Shown here in pieces: positions 42,848-50,844 of a stretch of 64,000 nt of DNA. This stretch comes from Microthrix sp041394405. GTDB lineage: Bacteria > Actinomycetota > Acidimicrobiia > Acidimicrobiales > Microtrichaceae. Position 1 is the first letter of the stretch. Every line of letters starts with the position of its first letter. Position numbers and translations under genes: made by a program. Below the pieces are notes generated by a model that was not told the origin of the DNA, made no database searches, and saw nothing but the letters and a program-made list of their open reading frames with translations. The stretch spans positions 496,001 to 560,000 of the forward strand of contig JAWKIF010000006.1 of assembly GCA_041394405.1 (NCBI GenBank), in the 5' to 3' direction.

Positions 42848-43870
42848 TCAGCAGGCCCAGGTGCCGGACATGTCCCCCTCGGTGGTCGCCACCGCGAAGG
42901 AGCCCGACCGCTCGCCATCCTCGACCACGATGGTGCCGGGGCCGCCGAGGTCGGTCTGGTCGTCGGTCGTGGTCATGGTGATGTTGCCGTCGTAGGTGCC
43001 GGGGCCCTGAATGCCGGCATCCACCGCCAACGAGAGGCGGGCCAACGGACCCTCGGCACCCACGCCACCGCCAAGCAGGTTGGCCTGACCGTTGACCAGC
43101 CACGGACCACCTGCGCCTGGAACGGGGCACAGCACCTGGGCGCCGTCGCCCAGGCTCGCTTCGGTGATCACCGTTGCGAGCGAGGCCGGTTCGGTGACCT
43201 CCAATCGAAGTGCGACGTCGTCGGTGGCGGCTGGCGCTGTCGTGTCGCCGGCTCCCTCCGGCGACGCCGAGCCGGCCCCTGCCTCCGAATCGCTCGGCAT
43301 GGCGACCATGCGTTGCCGGACCGTGTCGGCGAGTTGCAGCAGCGCGTCCTTTGGGTCTTCCTGGTCGGCGCCCTCCACCCGGACCTGCACGTACCAACCG
43401 TTCAGCACTGCGTCCATGACGGCGTTGTTTGGGCCCTCTGCGGCATAGGCGGCCGTGAACCCGAGGTCGCCGATCATCTCGGCGCCGCCGCTGACGTCCT
43501 CAAACTGGAAGAGCCCGTCAAAGCGCTCCTGACCCGGTTGTTGGGTGTCCACCAGGAGTGAAAGCGTCCCGCCCGACGGCGACGAATAGCTGCACACCTG
43601 CTCGGGGTCGCCCGCCGACTTCACCGAGGTGGGTTGACCGGCGTCGGCCAACAGATCGCCCAGGTCGGTCGGGCTCACCAGCGCGCACACGTCGTCGACC
43701 GGGCTGAGGTTGCCCCCTCCGGACGCGTCGCCGGAAGGGGCAGCGCTCCCCGGGTCGGCGCTCGCCGAACTGGCAGCGGGTTCCGAACCGGAGCTGCCGC
43801 CGCATGCGGAGAGGACGGAGGCCGACAAGGCGAGGCCGAGGGCGGTTGCGGTGATGAGTCGATGCGTCAT
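42848..43870 (-). CDS. Secreted lipoprotein (DUF3558-like N-terminal domain)
   Basis: The 340-residue protein has a signal peptide with the lipobox LSAC (Cys at about 23), a Ser/Gly/Ala-rich linker and a domain with V-C-A-L-V-S-P-T-D-L-G-D-L-L and V-C-S-Y-S-S-P-S-G-G-T-L-S-L. The latter is like the DUF3558 domain of actinobacterial lipoproteins, with two Cys likely disulfide-bonded. The C-terminal part (about 220-340) is a beta-rich region with a Cys pair. It lies 27 bases downstream of the LuxR-type regulator and is coupled to the small peptide gene. Confidence 0.72.
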   Translation of the reverse strand: MTHRLITATALGLALSASVLSACGGSSGSEPAASSASADPGSAAPSGDASGGGNLSPVDDVCALVSPTDLGDLLADAGQPTSVKSAGDPEQVCSYSSPSGGTLSLLVDTQQPGQERFDGLFQFEDVSGGAEMIGDLGFTAAYAAEGPNNAVMDAVLNGWYVQVRVEGADQEDPKDALLQLADTVRQRMVAMPSDSEAGAGSASPEGAGDTTAPAATDDVALRLEVTEPASLATVITEASLGDGAQVLCPVPGAGGPWLVNGQANLLGGGVGAEGPLARLSLAVDAGIQGPGTYDGNITMTTTDDQTDLGGPGTIVVEDGERSGSFAVATTEGDMSGTWAC

Positions 43871-43897
43871 GGTTCCAAGTAGGCACCGGCGCGGTAC

Positions 43898-46522
43898 TCA
43901 GTCGCCAGCACCTGCGCTACTCAAATCGCGCGTGCCCATCACTCTGGGCAGTTCGCGGCGCGAGGAGATGCCCAACTTCCCATAGATGCGATAGAGGTGG
44001 TTCTCCACCGTGCGTTCTGACACGACGAGCCGCCGAGCGATGCGCGCGTTGGTGAGGCCCGATGCCGCCAACTGGGCGACGTCCAGCTCGCGCCGAGACA
44101 GCGGAAAGGAGTCGTTCAGCGCGTCCAGCATGATGCCTCGCAGACCAAAGTCTGCGATCAGTTGTCGGGCCCGGGTGTCGATGGCCGATGCGCGTGCGGC
44201 CTCCCCGCACTGGCGGAGCACGGCGGTCGCATGAACGAGCGCCTCGCACGCCCGCAGGTGGGCACCGAACGCCTCAAACCGCTCCGAGACGTCGCACAAC
44301 ACGTCGGCGTCCCGGTCGGCCAGCGAGCGAGCGAAATCGAGTCGGAGCGTCGCCCAGCTCGATGTGGGCGCGCAGGCGTCCACGTGGGAGCGGACCGCCT
44401 TCGCGTGTCCCAGTCGGGCGATGTCGCACAGGGCATCGACCACCTCGGCGGTGAGCGCGCTGTGGGTGTGTAGCCCGTCGAGCAGCGCGGCGACCGAACG
44501 GTCCAAGGGGTGACCCCGTGCGGCGTCGGCCCACAGGGCAGCGCGCCGATGGGTCAGTTCCAGCTGGCGGAAGCCAGAGCGATTGAGGCCGTCGAGCATG
44601 GTGGTTGCGGCATCGAGCCGCCCGGTGTCGCCCAGCTGCGCGGCGCTGATCACCGCCCCCGCCGCACTCCACGAGGCGGGGCCCTGCAGGCCGCAGTCGA
44701 GCCAGAGCAACGCCGACTCGGTCAAGTCGCGCAGGGCATCGACGAGGGCGCCACGTTCCAGCGCGGCATGGCCCCGGCCCGACGCCGCCCAACCTCGGGC
44801 CTGTCGCCCAGGAGTGAACAGGGTGGCCTGATAGATGAAGTTGGCGAGCTCGTAGGCCTCGTTCAACTCGCCACTTCTCACCAGAGCCATGGTTCTGGTC
44901 ACCAAGTGGATGCCCGGCTCGCTGTCCAGCGGTGGGGGCGACCTCGCGAACTCGTCGAACGTCTCCGATGCTCGCGCCGCGCCGCGTTCGCCCTCGTCGG
45001 TTGCGGCGTCCAGCATCACCTCGGCGATGGCGGCCACCGATCGAACGCCGAGAGCGGGATGGCGACGCACGGCCGCCACCAGCTCACGGGCGCGCTCCAC
45101 GTTGCCGTCCAGCATCTCGAACACGGCGCACTGGCCCACCCTCAGGGCGCCGGGCGCGTCGAGGTCGGCAGACGGTTCGGGCGCGTCCAAGACCGCCCGT
45201 GCCCCGGCCACGTCGCCCGCTGCCCACCACAACTCCCCAGCCATCCTGGCGGCTACGGCGGCTCGAGCGTGCGGCTCGTCGACCACTTCGGCGAGCCGCT
45301 TCAGCAGGTCGATGGCGTCGTCGTGATGACCCTGTTCGGCCAGGCAGGTGGCGGCGAGCAGCCCAGCCTCCAGCGAGAGTTCGTCGGCGCATGCGGCGAC
45401 CGCGAGCCTCGCCGCCAGGGGAGTGTCGCCGCGTGCCGAGGCGGCCCGTGCAGCACCGAGCAGCCGGTCCGGCGCCACCGGGACGAGGCTCTCGTGCTGC
45501 CACATGACCGTGCGCAGCTCGGCGTCTTCGCCCAGGACGCCCTTGCTGGCCAGGTCGGCCAGACGGGCGCAGTGCCGGAGGCGAGCGAGGCGCGGCAGGC
45601 GGGCGGTCATCACCTCCCCATGAAGCGGGTGCTTGGGGCGCACGGAGATGCCACCGGTGACGGTGTCGTCGTCGACACACACCAATTGTTGGCGTTCCAG
45701 CGATTCAAAGGCCCGCGCGGCGCCGAGTTCCTCGATGGCCTCCAGCGGCAGACGGCCTGCGAGGGATACCAGCTCCAACACATCCAGCAGGTCGTGGTCG
45801 AGGGCGGCCAGGCGGGCGGCGACCAGGTCCTGTATGGCGGGTATCGTGCTGAGCGCGCCCTCGAAGCGCCACAGCCCGAGGTCGTTGCGGAGCAGCCCCG
45901 ACGCCAGTGCGCCCTCAACCAACTCTCTGACGTAGAGGGTGTTGCCGTCCCCCGCCTCGACGATGCGGGCCATGGCGGCGCCGTCCACTGGTCCTCCCAG
46001 AGCGTCCTCCACAAGCTTCGCCATGTCGGATCGACCCAGCGGGCCAAGACTGATGGTGTCCACGCCGACCTCGCCGAACGCAGTCGTGAGGGCGCTCGGC
46101 AACCCGGCGCGTGTCCTGGCTGCGACGGCCACGACGATCCTCCCGTCGTACAGGAGGTGACGCACGAGCGACACCGAAGCGTCGTCAAGCCAGTGCGCAT
46201 CGTCAACCTGGAGCACCGCCGGAGGCCCGCCGGGCGATGACCCCGCCACCAGGCAACGCACGATTTCGGCGAATGCCTCCTGGCCCACTCGAGGCCCGAC
46301 CATGGCGGCGAACGGCGCCAGCGGGAAGTTCATGGCCGACATGGCCCCCGATACCTGGTGGGCCCGACCGCCGCCGTGGCGCACGCGCCCCAGCCCGGCA
46401 TCCAGGAGGCGGGTCTTGCCGACGCCGGGCGCCCCCAGCACCAACTGGTGGCGCCCCGATGCGAGCCCGGCTCCCAGCCGATCCAGCTCGGCGAGTCGGC
46501 CCACGAACGGCCAGTTGGTCAT
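43898..46522 (-). CDS. LuxR-family transcriptional regulator with AAA ATPase domain (LAL/MalT-like)
   Basis: The 874-residue protein has a Walker A GAPGVGKT (30-37), a Walker B LQVDDAHWLDD, a long helical repeat region (about 330-800) and a C-terminal LuxR/GerE helix-turn-helix (LSRRELDVAQLAASGLTNARI, split as LSRRELDVAQLAASG and TNARIARRLVVSERTVENHL). This is the architecture of large ATP-binding LuxR regulators that respond to small ligands. It heads a minus-strand operon with the lipoprotein and the small peptide, which are its likely cotranscribed or regulated partners. Confidence 0.9.
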   Translation of the reverse strand: MTNWPFVGRLAELDRLGAGLASGRHQLVLGAPGVGKTRLLDAGLGRVRHGGGRAHQVSGAMSAMNFPLAPFAAMVGPRVGQEAFAEIVRCLVAGSSPGGPPAVLQVDDAHWLDDASVSLVRHLLYDGRIVVAVAARTRAGLPSALTTAFGEVGVDTISLGPLGRSDMAKLVEDALGGPVDGAAMARIVEAGDGNTLYVRELVEGALASGLLRNDLGLWRFEGALSTIPAIQDLVAARLAALDHDLLDVLELVSLAGRLPLEAIEELGAARAFESLERQQLVCVDDDTVTGGISVRPKHPLHGEVMTARLPRLARLRHCARLADLASKGVLGEDAELRTVMWQHESLVPVAPDRLLGAARAASARGDTPLAARLAVAACADELSLEAGLLAATCLAEQGHHDDAIDLLKRLAEVVDEPHARAAVAARMAGELWWAAGDVAGARAVLDAPEPSADLDAPGALRVGQCAVFEMLDGNVERARELVAAVRRHPALGVRSVAAIAEVMLDAATDEGERGAARASETFDEFARSPPPLDSEPGIHLVTRTMALVRSGELNEAYELANFIYQATLFTPGRQARGWAASGRGHAALERGALVDALRDLTESALLWLDCGLQGPASWSAAGAVISAAQLGDTGRLDAATTMLDGLNRSGFRQLELTHRRAALWADAARGHPLDRSVAALLDGLHTHSALTAEVVDALCDIARLGHAKAVRSHVDACAPTSSWATLRLDFARSLADRDADVLCDVSERFEAFGAHLRACEALVHATAVLRQCGEAARASAIDTRARQLIADFGLRGIMLDALNDSFPLSRRELDVAQLAASGLTNARIARRLVVSERTVENHLYRIYGKLGISSRRELPRVMGTRDLSSAGAGD

Positions 46523-46583
46523 CCGTCGAACGTTACAGAATTATTCGGCTCAACCGAGGCTTTCGGCTGCTTGACCGTCCGCC

Positions 46584-47642
46584 TCAGACGGGCTCTGCTC
46601 TCGGGGCACCATCGGCGTCAGCGTTGAGGCCGGAGTGTCGGCTGCGGCGGGTGGAGAGATGCGGCGGGTTCAGCACCTCGGGCACGCGCGACGGGTCGCG
46701 GCCGCCGGCAGCCACATGGGCCGCACGAGCCGGCCGCAGCTTGGCCGGGTTGTTCACGGCATAGATGGTGCACACCCGTTCGCCGTCGAATGCGAGTTGT
46801 TGGACCATCACCGGCACCCCCTCCATGGTGAAGACGAAGCCCAGGTCGCCGTTCACCTCGGCGACCTGGAAGCCGATCCCTTCGGGTGAGTGGTGTGCAA
46901 GGTTGCACACCAACCGCGCCACCCGGTGCGAGCCGCGGACCGGATGCCGGGCCGCGCGCTGCTCCGCACCCCCGTCGCTGAACAGCACGACGTCGTCGGT
47001 CAGCAGGGCCTCAAGGTCTTCCAGCCCCCCGCCCATGACTGCTGCGACGAACGCGTCCAGCAACCGGCGGCGCCGCGCTTCGTCCATGACGACTCGGGGC
47101 CGTTCGGAGCGGACGCGCCGGCGGGCGCGCACCGCGATCTGGCGGCAATGGGACTCGGTGCGCCCGACCGTGTCGGCGATCTCGGCGAACGGCGTCGCAA
47201 AAACCTCGTGCAACAGGAACACCGCCCGTTCCACGGGCGACAGTCGCTCCAGCGCATGCAGGAACGCCATCCGAACGCTGTCGTCCAGCTCCACCACGTG
47301 GGCGGGGTCGCAGTCGGTCAACAGCGGTTCGGGCAGCCACGGCCCCACGTACACCTCGCGGCGGTGCCGGGCCGAGCGCAGCCGGTCGATGGCCAGGCGG
47401 GTGACGACGGTGGTCAGCCATGCTTCGGGGCGGCGAAGCGGAGGTCCCGAGTCGGCGGTCCGGTGGTATCGAATCCAGGCGTCCTGAACGACGTCGTCGG
47501 CCTCGGCCACCGAGCCGAGCATGCGGTAGGCCAGCCCGAAGAGCCGGCGTCGTTCACCCTCGAACAGCCGGTCGCCGGCGCCAGCCTCAGCCAAGGTCGT
47601 AGCCGTCGTGTTCCACTCCGAAGCATCGGTTGAATCGGGCAC
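46584..47642 (-). CDS. RNA polymerase ECF sigma factor, ECF41 group (SigJ-like), with SnoaL-like extension
   Basis: The protein of about 352 residues has sigma region 2 (FGLAYRMLGSVAEADDVVQDAWIRYHR), the ECF41 linker motif WLPEP (102-106), region 4 with an AEIADTVGRTESHCRQIAVRA helix-turn-helix, and a C-terminal SnoaL-like domain containing the DGG and N-P-x-K-L (NNPAKL) motifs that control ECF41 activity. The GTG at 47642 has GGGAGA before it and lies inside the end of the AhpD-like gene (56-base overlap). ECF41 factors are typically encoded next to carboxymuconolactone-decarboxylase/AhpD-like genes, as here. About 48 extra residues follow the NPAKL motif. Confidence 0.9.
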   Translation of the reverse strand: MPDSTDASEWNTTATTLAEAGAGDRLFEGERRRLFGLAYRMLGSVAEADDVVQDAWIRYHRTADSGPPLRRPEAWLTTVVTRLAIDRLRSARHRREVYVGPWLPEPLLTDCDPAHVVELDDSVRMAFLHALERLSPVERAVFLLHEVFATPFAEIADTVGRTESHCRQIAVRARRRVRSERPRVVMDEARRRRLLDAFVAAVMGGGLEDLEALLTDDVVLFSDGGAEQRAARHPVRGSHRVARLVCNLAHHSPEGIGFQVAEVNGDLGFVFTMEGVPVMVQQLAFDGERVCTIYAVNNPAKLRPARAAHVAAGGRDPSRVPEVLNPPHLSTRRSRHSGLNADADGAPRAEPV

Positions 47643-48087
47643 GGCAGTTCTCCCACGCGATCGTGTGGGCCAATTCCACCAGCTGTCGGTCCGAGAAGCT
47701 GGACTCCAGTCGGATCCGGAGGTCATCGTCGACGGCGGCGGGGGTCATGGTGAGCGCCTCCGCCAGTTCCAACACCAGCTTCTCCCTGGCGTCGAGCGTT
47801 TCGGAGGCGCGCCAGTCGTTGACGGCGTCGATCTTGTCCTGGCTGAGGCCCAGCTCACGGCCGAGCGCGGTGCCAAAGTCCATTCACCAGACGCAGCCGA
47901 CCATGGCCCCGGCCCGCATGCCGGCGATGCTCTTCAGGTCACTCGGCAGCGAGGAACCCGCCGCCACCCATCGCTCCATGGCGAGCTTCCCGAAGAAGGT
48001 TGGTTTGTGGCGCCATGCCACCCGGTACGGCGCCGGCAACACCGGGCCCCGTCGCATGACGACAATGAGCTTTCCGAGTGGGGTCAT
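47587..48087 (-). CDS. AhpD-like / carboxymuconolactone decarboxylase family selenoprotein (in-frame TGA = Sec68)
   Basis: Read through one in-frame TGA (47886-47884), the gene gives a 166-residue CMD/AhpD-like protein. The family redox motif CxxC appears as C65-V-W-TGA68, so the codon replaces exactly the second catalytic Cys; the frame continues for 98 residues with full family similarity (MDFGTALGRELGLSQ, LVLELAEALT, ELAHTIAWENCRARFNRCF). A hairpin suitable as bSECIS follows the TGA. AhpD-like selenoproteins with CxxU are known. Without read-through only a 67-residue stub would form. Its ATG overlaps the TGA of the upstream membrane gene (ATGA), and the sigma-factor gene overlaps its 3' end. 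Confidence 0.85.
47853..47866 (-). promoter_or_regulatory. Candidate bacterial SECIS hairpin in the AhpD-like gene
   Basis: Starting 17 bases after the UGA, GCTC (47866-47863) pairs with GAGC (47856-47853) around the six-base loop GGCCGT. The loop begins with G, 21 bases beyond the UGA. Spacing and loop fit the general bSECIS model, although the stem is short. Confidence 0.45.
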
Positions 48088-48533
48088 GGGTCGCTCCTCA
48101 GCGTGGACAGGTAGACGGCCGACGAGGCGCCGGCCGCAGCGAGCAGGGTCAGGTTGTTGACGGTTCCGGCTGCTCGGGAGAGCTCGTGGTGCGAGGCCGG
48201 AACCAGCAGGTGGAAGGTGGCGTGGACGAGGCCAAAGAGGGCGAATCCGGCCGAGGCCGTCAGGACGATGTCGCGTCGGGGCCACGCCGCCGCCCCGAGC
48301 ACGAGCAGGCCGGTGATCAGCAGGCCCGTGCCCGCATCGGTCGCCAGATGCTGGTTGTAGGGCGGGTAGGCGGAGATGAGGCGGGGGGCCCACCCGGGAA
48401 AGGTCTCGTACCAGCTCCGGGGGGCTACCACCGCCCACGCGCCGGTGACGACGTTGGGAACTCCGAGGGCGACCAGTACCACCCTGATCCAGGGCGGGCA
48501 CTGGGCCCGACGGCCGGCGGCAACATCGTCCAT
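48084..48533 (-). CDS. Four-helix membrane protein of the ECF41 operon
   Basis: The product of about 149 residues has four hydrophobic helices (about 15-35, 60-82, 90-108 and 120-142) and resembles small DoxX-like or DUF-type membrane proteins, though I cannot name the family. The start is uncertain: ATG 48539, GTG 48536 and ATG 48533 are in frame. ATG 48533 suits a leaderless mRNA from the ECF41-type promoter just upstream. Its stop overlaps the ATG of the selenoprotein gene, so the two proteins are coupled and may act together. Confidence 0.75.
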   Translation of the reverse strand: MDDVAAGRRAQCPPWIRVVLVALGVPNVVTGAWAVVAPRSWYETFPGWAPRLISAYPPYNQHLATDAGTGLLITGLLVLGAAAWPRRDIVLTASAGFALFGLVHATFHLLVPASHHELSRAAGTVNNLTLLAAAGASSAVYLSTLRSDP

Positions 48534-48542
48534 CACCATCTT

Positions 48543-48569
48543 GACGAAACAGCGCTTCTCAATGTGACA
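48543..48569 (-). promoter_or_regulatory. ECF41-type promoter
   Basis: On the minus strand, TGTCACA (48569-48563), a 16-base spacer and CGTC (48546-48543) match the published ECF41 promoter signature. It lies directly before the membrane protein start, so the operon membrane protein - selenoprotein - ECF41 sigma would be autoregulated. Confidence 0.75.
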
Positions 48570-48594
48570 GCACCGCGTGACAGCACCGCGTGAC
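48564..48594. repeat. 13-bp tandem repeat overlapping the ECF41 promoter
   Basis: GTGACAGCACCGC occurs twice in tandem, followed by a partial GTGAC. On the minus strand each unit contributes a TGTCAC core, giving two extra -35-like sites 13 and 26 bases upstream of the true one. Confidence 0.85.
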
Positions 48595-48623
48595 GGGGCG
48601 GCGAGGCCGACCCATCCGACCGG

Positions 48624-49673
48624 CTACCGCAGGGCGATGCTGTGGCCCGTGGACGCTGGCTGAGTGGTTGTGCCGATGCATGCGGCCGCGTGGCCGGACG
48701 CTGCGAGCTCGGACAGCACCTCTCGGGTGGCGGCGGGGTCGACGCCGAAGACCAATCCGCCTGACGTCTGGGCATCGGCCAGGAGCAGTTGGGTGAGCTC
48801 GTCGGCGTTCCCGGGGTCCATCAGCGTCGTCGCCCACGCGAGGTTTCTTCGACTTCCGCCGGGTATGAGGCCCTCGCGCGCCAACTCGATCGCACCCTCA
48901 AGGAAGCCGACGGCCCCAACCTCGATGTCGACGGCGACCCTCGACTCGAGGGCCATGCGGCCGAGGTGCCCCAACAGCCCAAACCCCGTGACGTCGGTGC
49001 AGCCGGTGGCGCCGGCGGCCACTGCCACCCGGGCGGCTGCGTCGTTGAGTCGCGTCATCGACGCCACGGCCCCCTCGACCACGTCGGCCGGCGCCGCATC
49101 CGCCTTGATGGCGGTGGTGATCACCCCGATGCCGAGTGGCTTGGTGAGGACGATGTCCTGACCGGGCCGAAGCCCGGCGTTGGTCATGATGCGGTCGGGG
49201 TGCACCTCGCCGGTGACCGACAGCCCAAACTTGGGTTCCGGGTCGTCGATCGTGTGGCCGCCCACGATCACAAACGATCCGGCCTTTGCCACATCGTTGG
49301 CGCCGGACAGCAGCTCGTGCAGCTGTTCCATGGCCAGTTTCTCGGAGTTCCAGCTCACGAGGTTGAGGGCGAAGAGCGGTCGGCCGCCCATGGCATAGAC
49401 GTCGGAAACCGAGTTGGCTGCGGCCACGCGACCCCACGTTCGGGCGTCGTCCACCACGGGCGTGATGAAGTCGACCGTCGAAACGAGGGCGCGCTCGGCG
49501 TCCAGTCGCCACACCGCCGCGTCGTCGCCGGTGGCGGTTCCCACCAACAACTCGGCCGGGGTTTCGGACTGCATCGGGCGCAGGACCTGCGCCAACTCGC
49601 CTGGTGCGAGTTTGCAGCCTCAACCGGCGCCGTGGCTGAAGCGGGTCAGGCGGTTGGTCTCGGCGTCGCTCAT
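48624..49673 (-). CDS. selD: Selenide, water dikinase, itself a selenoprotein (in-frame TGA = Sec18)
   Basis: The gene reads as a 349-residue SelD when the TGA at 49622-49620 is decoded. The N-terminus is SHGAG-TGA-GCK, where SelD proteins have S-H-G-A-G-C/U-G-C-K, so the TGA sits on the active-site Cys/Sec position. Downstream are GDDAAVW, STVDFITPVVDD, NSVSDVYAMGGRPLFALN, VGGHTIDDPEPKFGLSVTG and DVTGFGLLGHL, all typical. SelD makes selenophosphate, the Se donor for Sec-tRNA synthesis. It is just upstream of the ECF41/selenoprotein operon on the same strand. Confidence 0.92.
49594..49612 (-). promoter_or_regulatory. Candidate bacterial SECIS hairpin in selD
   Basis: On the minus strand a perfect 7-bp stem, AACTCGC (49612-49606) with GCGAGTT (49600-49594), encloses the loop ACCAG; an outer CTGC/GCAG stem can extend it. 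It begins seven bases after the Sec UGA. The loop G is not at the usual first position, so the match to the bSECIS model is partial. Confidence 0.45.
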
Positions 49674-49836
49674 CGAGCTGGCGACGCGGCCGGCGGTTGG
49701 ATCATGCTGCGAGGGTAGCCAGCCCATCGGTGTCGGCGGTGGTCTCGCCCTGACCGCCGTCAACTCGCGGCGTTGCCCCTGCCCGGCGAGGCGAGTGGGC
49801 ACCCACCCGACTTGGCTGCCGCAACCTGGGCGGGCC

Positions 49837-50286
49837 CTAGCCGAGCCTGAGGTTGGCTCGGGCGAGGGCGGCGGCCATCACCGTGGCGAACACGTCAACG
49901 TCGCCGTCGCAGGCATCCAACTCGCCGGGCCCCAGCAGGTAGACCCAGCGGCCGTCCACCCGAGCCAGCACGCACGGCGTGCGATCGCCGCTGGCTTCGG
50001 CGATGTCGGCGGTCCGCTCGTTGCGGTGCAGCACTTGGACCGGAACGGGCACGGTGCAGCGCCAATCGGACCACGACCGCCGCTCGCGCAGCGCGCCGTG
50101 GGTGATGTCGCACAGCGAACAGTGGGTCGTGCGGCGCAGCTTGCCCCACCCGTAGGCCAGTTCGCCCCGGATGCCGCCGTCGGCGTGGTAGATCATGGCC
50201 AGCTCGTCAACAGTCAACGGCGCCGCAGCGCCGTCGGCTGTGGTGGGCGAGTCGGCTTCGGGGGAGCGGGGCTCGGGCGGGTTCAC
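49837..50286 (-). CDS. Conserved hypothetical protein with CSLC motif
   Basis: The 149-residue protein starts at a GTG and has a Pro/Ala-rich N-terminus, then Y-H-A-D-G-G-I-R-G-E-L-A-Y-G-W-G-K, and a CSLCD pair at about residues 56-60. A strand-rich C-terminal half contains R-V-D-G-R-W-V-Y-L-L-G-P. No domain is recognised. It lies 163 bases upstream of selD on the same strand; a link to selenium is only positional. Confidence 0.6.
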   Translation of the reverse strand: MNPPEPRSPEADSPTTADGAAAPLTVDELAMIYHADGGIRGELAYGWGKLRRTTHCSLCDITHGALRERRSWSDWRCTVPVPVQVLHRNERTADIAEASGDRTPCVLARVDGRWVYLLGPGELDACDGDVDVFATVMAAALARANLRLG

Positions 50287-50322
50287 CGTGTCAGCTTGTC
50301 GCAGCCACGGGGCGGATGGTGG

Positions 50323-50721
50323 TCAGTAGCCCATCTCCTTGCGGAGCTGCTGGCCGACCACCATCGACTTGCCCATGCGCGCAATCCACTCCTGAACCGC
50401 GGGGCCGAACACCGCGGGGTCATAGCCCATCTCGGCGGCCACTTGGTTCATGCCCGCCTCGTCGGTGATGCCTCGGGCCTGCGCAGCCTTGGCCACCGAG
50501 GCATATTCGGCGATGCCGATGCCGTTGATGGGGGCCAGCATGGGGTCGTCGGCGGCGAGCGGCTGGCTGGAGGGCCCTCCCAGCGCCGCCGGGTCGACGG
50601 GCATCGATCCTTCGATGCCCACCTGGCCCGGCCCGGCCTGTTGCGTGGCGTTCTGGGCCGCAAACTGCTGCGCCCCGGCTGCCTGGTCCATGCCCGCCTT
50701 GACCTTCTTGAAGATCCCCAT
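50323..50721 (-). CDS. Hypothetical protein, possible stress-type helical protein
   Basis: The 132-residue protein begins MGIFKKVKAGMDQAAG, followed by a Gln/Ala-rich stretch and an Ala/Pro-rich linker. The C-terminal 65 residues are helical (GIAEYASVAKAAQARGITDEAGMNQVAAEMGYDP in part) and end in EMGY. No signal peptide and no known domain are seen. GGGGGAC precedes the ATG, and TAGGGT upstream may be its -10. It is divergent from the next gene. Confidence 0.62.
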   Translation of the reverse strand: MGIFKKVKAGMDQAAGAQQFAAQNATQQAGPGQVGIEGSMPVDPAALGGPSSQPLAADDPMLAPINGIGIAEYASVAKAAQARGITDEAGMNQVAAEMGYDPAVFGPAVQEWIARMGKSMVVGQQLRKEMGY

Positions 50722-50844
50722 GAGTCCCCCGTGAATGATTGGTCGCTTGGATTCACCCTACCGGGTTGGGTCGTCCATGGGTAGAGTCTCATTCATCCGG
50801 CGCCGGGGAGGGTCCGCCTCGGACGACAAAGGGGGCGCACAGCC

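Noticed and set aside
47643..47726. Longer N-terminus of the ECF41 sigma factor
   Set aside because: It lies wholly within the AhpD-like gene, is not conserved in type (Trp/Arg/Ser-rich), and GTG 47642 has a good ribosome-binding site.
49674..49836. Possible tRNA-Sec gene upstream of selD
   Set aside because: The region has GC-rich inverted segments and a TCA within a loop, but no acceptor stem with a matching T-arm (GTTCGA-type loop) or long variable arm of tRNA-Sec could be built on either strand.
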